From NCBI GenBank assembly GCA_028386065.3, contig JAKUCV010003596.1, positions 35,892 to 99,891 of the forward strand: a DNA stretch of 64,000 nt. Reading direction: 5' to 3'. A program made the translations under genes and the position numbers. Source of the stretch: Turnera subulata (taxonomy: Eukaryota > Streptophyta > Magnoliopsida > Malpighiales > Passifloraceae). The notes under the pieces were generated by a model. The model did no database searches. It was given only the letters and a program-made list of their open reading frames with translations, and was not told the origin of the DNA. Numbering within the stretch: position 1 is the first letter of the stretch; each line of letters begins with the position of its first letter. Positions 60,239-64,000 of the stretch are shown piece by piece.

Positions 60239-61371
60239 GTCATACGGTGTGGAGGTGAGGGTGGCACAGCGGGAAAAGAAGAAGAAGAAGAAGTGGGAGA
60301 AGTCGATGGAGAAGGGACAGTAGGCATATCGACTGGAAGGGTAGGTTGTGTGGGTTCGTGGGGTGAAGAAGAAGTAGAGGGTGAGTTGTCTAAGGGTGAA
60401 GGAAGTGGCGTAGGTGTAGTGTCAATTGGAGAAGAGGTAGTATTAGTCCGGATAGGAGAAGAAGGAGGTGGAGATAGAATAGAAAGTTGATGCGTGTCCC
60501 CAACAGGTGTCGATCTATTCGATGGAACAAGTGTGCCCGGAATCCTTAGAATTGCAGCAGGATCAAAAGAAGCAGGTTGTTGGGAGGAAGTAGAATTTGT
60601 GGGAGTATATGGGAATTTAGTCTCATTAAAAAAGATATTCCTGGAAACTATTACTTTATGAGAGGCAGGGTGATAACATCAAAAACCCTTGTGCGATAAA
60701 GACAAGCCTAGAAAAATATGAAGATCAGTACGAGGCAGTAGTTTACAGTGTTATCAAACCCGGACCTGCCTGGACGGTCGAACCCGGTTAACCATGACCT
60801 GGCTGGGTCTCCGAGTTTCTGATCTCTTTGTTAATTTCCAGTTGAACCGTGGTTTGACCAGAATTTACCTAGAAAAACCGCAACCCGGAGGCCCGACCTG
60901 TTCATCCTCCGGTCTGGGTTTTATAACATTGATAGTTTATGCCGACCAGGAGACATATAGAGAGGATAACAAGCACACCCAAAGGCTCGAACCTCATCAA
61001 AAGAGGGTGTGCGACCATGTAAAACATGATAGGGACTCTGCCACTATTAGGATATATGTGGTAACCGATTCTGAATAAAATTTGCATAGTGTAGGGCTTC
61101 GAACCAAAAAGATGGAGGAAGATTGGCTTGAGACAGTATAGTGCGAATAGAATTCAAAAGAGTCCTATGTTTCCTTTCAGCCAAACCGTTTTGTGGATGG
61201 CTATAGGGACACGAGAGGTGGCGTAGAATGCCGTGGTGACGAAGAAAAGCATCAAAAGATTTGTTGCAAAACTCGCCACCCCCGCCACTATGAAAAAATT
61301 TAATAGGCAAATTAAAATGCATTTGTAATTCGGCATGAAACTCCATAAACTTGTCAAAAACATCACTTTTA
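60239..61371 (-). pseudogene. C5 integrase and Ser/Pro-rich linker
   Basis: 61047-61371 shows KSDVFDKFMEFHAEL, the SGGGGEFCN second catalytic region (one residue changed from D to G), AERKHRTLLNSIRT with the Glu, and FWFEALHYANFIQNRLPH. 60239-60650 on the minus strand is the Pro/Ser/Thr linker ending PPHRMTTR. The part between is interrupted by the hAT MITE. Confidence 0.88.
60746..60931. mobile_element. 186-bp hAT-type MITE
   Basis: Termini CAGTGTTATCAAACCC and the inverted CAATGTTATAAAACCC. The 8-bp TSD is GTAGTTTA (60738-60745) and ATAGTTTA (60932-60939). No coding. It sits in the C5 integrase. Confidence 0.85.
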
Positions 61372-61668
61372 TGTTAGAACCTATGTCTTCATGGTTCATT
61401 CATTACAGGTTTTGATAAATGACAAACCAAGATCATAACCAAGATGAAGCAAAAAGAAATCAAGCAAACAAGTACTCAACCAAAGTGATCAAGAATTCAA
61501 GAGAAGATATGATCAAGAGTTGAAGTGCAAAAAGAGCAAGAGAAGTTAGGACCCATTTGTACAAGGTAAAACACTCAACTTCTCTTAGGCATTGGCTCAA
61601 ACAAAACACATTTCAATCATACAATTCATTAGCATGATTTCAAACATAAAGATGTGTTTTTAGTCCAA

Positions 61669-62086
61669 AACATCGATGTTCTGAAAGCAAACATCGATGT
61701 TCTGTTTTTCAAGTTTTTCAAAATATTGGCAGTAGCTCTAAAACATCGATGTTGGATTACAAAACATCGATGTTCTTGTGACCGTTGGTCAAAACATCGA
61801 TGTTTCCAATCCAACATCGATGTTCATGAAAACTTGTCTTAGAAATAGAATTTTGCCGAAGCCAAAAAACATCGATGTTGGCTAATCAAACATCGATGTT
61901 TCACAAAACATCGATGTTTCATTTTCCAACATCGATGTTCTTGCATAAACCTGTTTCAAAAGAATTTTGCCGAACCAAAATAACATCGATGTTTGGATTC
62001 AGAACATCGATGTTTTAGTTACCGTTAGCCCAAAATTCAAATTTTATGGGCAAAACATCGATGTTCTCCTTTAAAACATCGATGTT
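61669..62086. repeat. array C of AACATCGATGTT palindromes (C6 LTR)
   Basis: Thirteen or so copies, all perfect, in pairs about 18-21 bp apart: 61669/61690, 61742/61763, 61793/61813, 61868/61889, 61907/61928, 61982/62003 and 62053/62075. TTGGCAGTAGCTC and TTGCCGAA words occur between pairs, as in arrays A and B. Confidence 0.97.
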
Positions 62087-62183
62087 TAAGGCATGGTCCA
62101 GACAACTTTTCAGCACCCACTAAGCTTTGCTTAAAGGTGTTTTTCTTGGGTGGATTTCAAACGGCTCCATGACTTTTCAGAGC

Positions 62184-62189
62184 TATATA
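62184..62189 (+). promoter_or_regulatory. candidate TATA box in the C6 LTR
   Basis: TATATA in the context AGCTATATATTGAG, about 100 bp after the last palindrome of array C and 540 bp before the LTR end. It is the only convincing TATA element in the right place. Confidence 0.45.
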
Positions 62190-62732
62190 TTGAGCATTTT
62201 TAGCTGTGTTTATCAACCAATCAACTCTCTATTTCATTCATCATTCATTGCAAAACATTCAATCAAGTTTAAGAGCCAATTCCTTTGAGATTATTGAGAG
62301 TTGCCTTATTAGTGCTTAATTGTAACTCATACCTACTCTTGAGAGAGCTTTTGTTTGAGTAATCTTTATAGTGTTGTTCATACACTGAAAGGGAGGTTTG
62401 TTCCCTTGTAGCTACTCATAGGAAGAGTGATTTTCTTTCCTTGAGAGAAGTCTTGAAGTGAGGTATCTTCAAGCAAGTGTGTAGGATTCTTGTGATTAGA
62501 ATTCCTAGGCTGTAAACGGTTTGTTAAGCACCCGGAAGCTTAACGGTAGATAGTGAACTCTTCAAGTGAACCTTGAAGGACTGGATTAGCCACAAATTAG
62601 TTGTGTGTGAACCAGTATAAAAATCTCTTGTGTCCTTCTTTCAATTCCGCATTTTTATTTCTTGCAAATATTTTCAGTTTTAGATCAAAAGCTATTCACC
62701 CCCCCTTTAGCTTAGCCTTTCCGAACTTACAA

Positions 62733-62746
62733 TTGGTAGCGGAGCC
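62733..62746 (+). other. C6 primer-binding site
   Basis: TTGGTAGCGGAGCC one base after the LTR end. Same core as C1 and C2, although C6 belongs to a different lineage. Confidence 0.8.
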
Positions 62747-62785
62747 TAACTCTCTGAAAGACTTAACCGTTTGAGAGGAAATCTC

Positions 62786-64000
62786 ATGGCTTCTTCAAGT
62801 AATCATGCAGGAATCTTCGAAGGACATTCAACCATTCGTCCACCGTACTTTGATGGCACCAATTACAGCTACTGGAAGGAGAGGATGAGAATCTTCCTCC
62901 AATCCACCAACTATGCTCTTTGGCGAATCATGAAGATTGGAGAGCAAATTCCGATGAAGAAAGTTGGTGAAGTCCAAGTGCCAAAGACAGAGGAGGAGTA
63001 CAACGCTGCAGACATCATATTGGTTGAAAACAATGCCAAATCAATCAATATGCTCTATTGTGCAGTCAACCCCGACGACTATCGAAAAGTCTCTTGCTGC
63101 ACAACCGCAAAAGAAATGTGGGATAAGCTGGAGGTCACCTACGAAGGAACTGATCAAGTTCGAGAGGCCAAAATCGACTCCCTCACTGCCGATTACGAAC
63201 TCTTTCGAATGAAGAAGAATGAGGGAATTGAGGAGATGTTCGACCGCTTCTCCAAAATCATAAATGAGCTTCATGCTCTCAAGAAGGTCTACTCCGATAA
63301 GGACTTGGTCTGAAAAGTTCTTCGAAGTCTCACTCCCGAATGGCGATCAAAGGCGGATGCCATCTACGAAAACATCGGCATCAACAACACAACGATTGAT
63401 GGACTAAGAGGTAATCTCACAACCTATGAAACCACTATTCTTAAACCCTCTTTGCCTTCTATGCAGGAACCAAAGAAGAAGACAATAGCTCTCAAAGCTT
63501 CTACCTCCAAGACACAAGAACTCACTGAAACGGACTCTAGTGATGATGATCAAGAACTCGGACTGGTCATCCGCAAATTCCACAAATTCATGAAGAAGGA
63601 ATTTATAAAGAAAGGGAGAAAGATGTTCGGACCACCCAAATGCTATGGGTGTGGAGAGAGTGGGCACATTAAGCCCAAATGCCCCAAAGAAAAGGAGGGA
63701 AAGGAGAAGAAGTCCTACAAGAAGCAAAGGGCATACATATCATGGGGAGGTGACTCCGGTGACGAATCATCCGATAGTGATGAAGAAGAAACGGCTAACC
63801 TATGTCTTATGGCAAGGGAAGAACCGGAAGAGGTAAGTACCACTTCTCAAAATGAAAATGTCTCAATTGAGGAACTACAAAATGCATTTGATGAGCTTTA
63901 TGGTGAATTCATTTCTATTTCCAAAGTTAATAAGAGTTTAAGGAAACAAGTTATAACGTTGGAAAATGATATGGAAAATGTGTCTAATGAGAACAAAAAT
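62786..64000 (+). pseudogene. C6 gag (one nonsense codon, continues past window)
   Basis: ATG at 62786 (MASSSNHAG). Gag core: PPYFDGTNYSYWKERMRIFL, TAKEMWDKLEVTYEGT, then the zinc knuckle CYGCGESGHIKPKC (near residue 286-299), a Lys-rich patch and an acidic Ser/Asp region. One in-frame TGA at 63311-63313 sits where Trp is expected (DLV-stop-KVLRSL); the frame is otherwise open for 405 codons to the edge. It would form the particle shell; inactive unless the stop is read through. Confidence 0.9.

Larger units (their letters stand above)
58411..61371 (-). mobile_element. Ty1/copia element C5, Ale-like, broken
   Basis: 3' LTR 58411-58551, polypurine tract 58552-58565, RNase H and RT end 58549-59290, then an insertion, the linker and the integrase to 61371, where C6 cuts in. 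The 5' part and 5' LTR lie beyond the window. It is inserted in the HSP70 sequence. Confidence 0.85.
61372..62731 (+). repeat. 5' LTR of C6
   Basis: 1,360 bp with inverted termini TGTTAG and CTTACA. It contains palindrome array C and, downstream of it, a TATATA run at 62184-62189, so the array would be upstream of the transcription start. Confidence 0.85.
61372..64000 (+). mobile_element. Ty1/copia element C6, SIRE-like, 5' part
   Basis: LTR 61372-62731 (TGTTAGAACC to CTTACA), primer site TTGGTAGCGGAGCC from 62733, gag from 62786 to the window edge. A large gag with a single zinc knuckle and acidic tail fits the SIRE/Maximus lineage. It is inserted into C5; the downstream half is outside the window. 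Confidence 0.88.

Noticed and set aside
60209..60490. Gly/Glu-rich plus-strand protein
   Set aside because: Antisense reading of the C5 linker; the minus strand gives PPHRMTTR.

Overview
The window is nuclear DNA of a flowering plant. The evidence is the plant-specific retrotransposon lineages (Angela-like, SIRE-like and Ale-like Ty1/copia, Tat-like Ty3/gypsy, L1 LINE), a plant LRR receptor kinase with a normal GT-AG intron, plant HSP70 sequence, and Helitron, MULE and hAT insertions. I cannot name the species. Only one gene looks functional: an LRR receptor-like kinase at 54418-57522. Nearly everything else is nested transposon DNA, with boundaries set here from LTR termini, primer sites, polypurine tracts and target-site duplications (TSDs).

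Region 1-21590: the 3' end of an outer plus-strand Ty3 element (its LTR is 19700-21590) was split by a minus-strand Tat-like Ty3 element (482-19189, TSD GTTAC). That element has gag and protease, no visible polymerase, an antisense intron-containing ORF, a 1,357-bp tandem duplication and a hairpin array in its 3' untranslated region. It was in turn entered by a minus-strand Angela-like copia element, C1 (3380-11062, TSD ATGAC).

Region 21591-39657: a Ty3 LTR remnant holds a second Angela-like copia, C2 (21646-34185). C2 contains a Helitron-like insertion (26841-30906), which itself contains a 343-bp TRIM (28710-29052, TSD GTAAG). A degenerate LINE follows (about 34670-39657).

Region 39658-52132: an Ale-like copia, C3, carries a MULE-like element inside its reverse transcriptase (42049-43369, 9-bp TSD) and a non-coding LTR element inside its RNase H (44248-51643) with three tandem-repeat arrays.

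Region 52133-64000: a hAT-type element (53280-54242, TSD GGCATATG) ends 175 bp before the receptor-kinase start codon. The kinase is followed by an HSP70 C-terminal pseudogene cut by a minus-strand copia, C5. C5 carries a small hAT MITE and another insertion, and is split by a SIRE-like copia, C6, that runs off the right edge.

The most unusual signals are arrays of short inverted repeats. The 12-mer palindrome AACATCGATGTT occurs in dozens of copies in the leaders of C1 and C2 and in the LTR of C6, which are different copia lineages, together with shared companion motifs. The Tat-like element carries a different array: about twenty hairpins whose loops are conserved while the stems change in compensating pairs.
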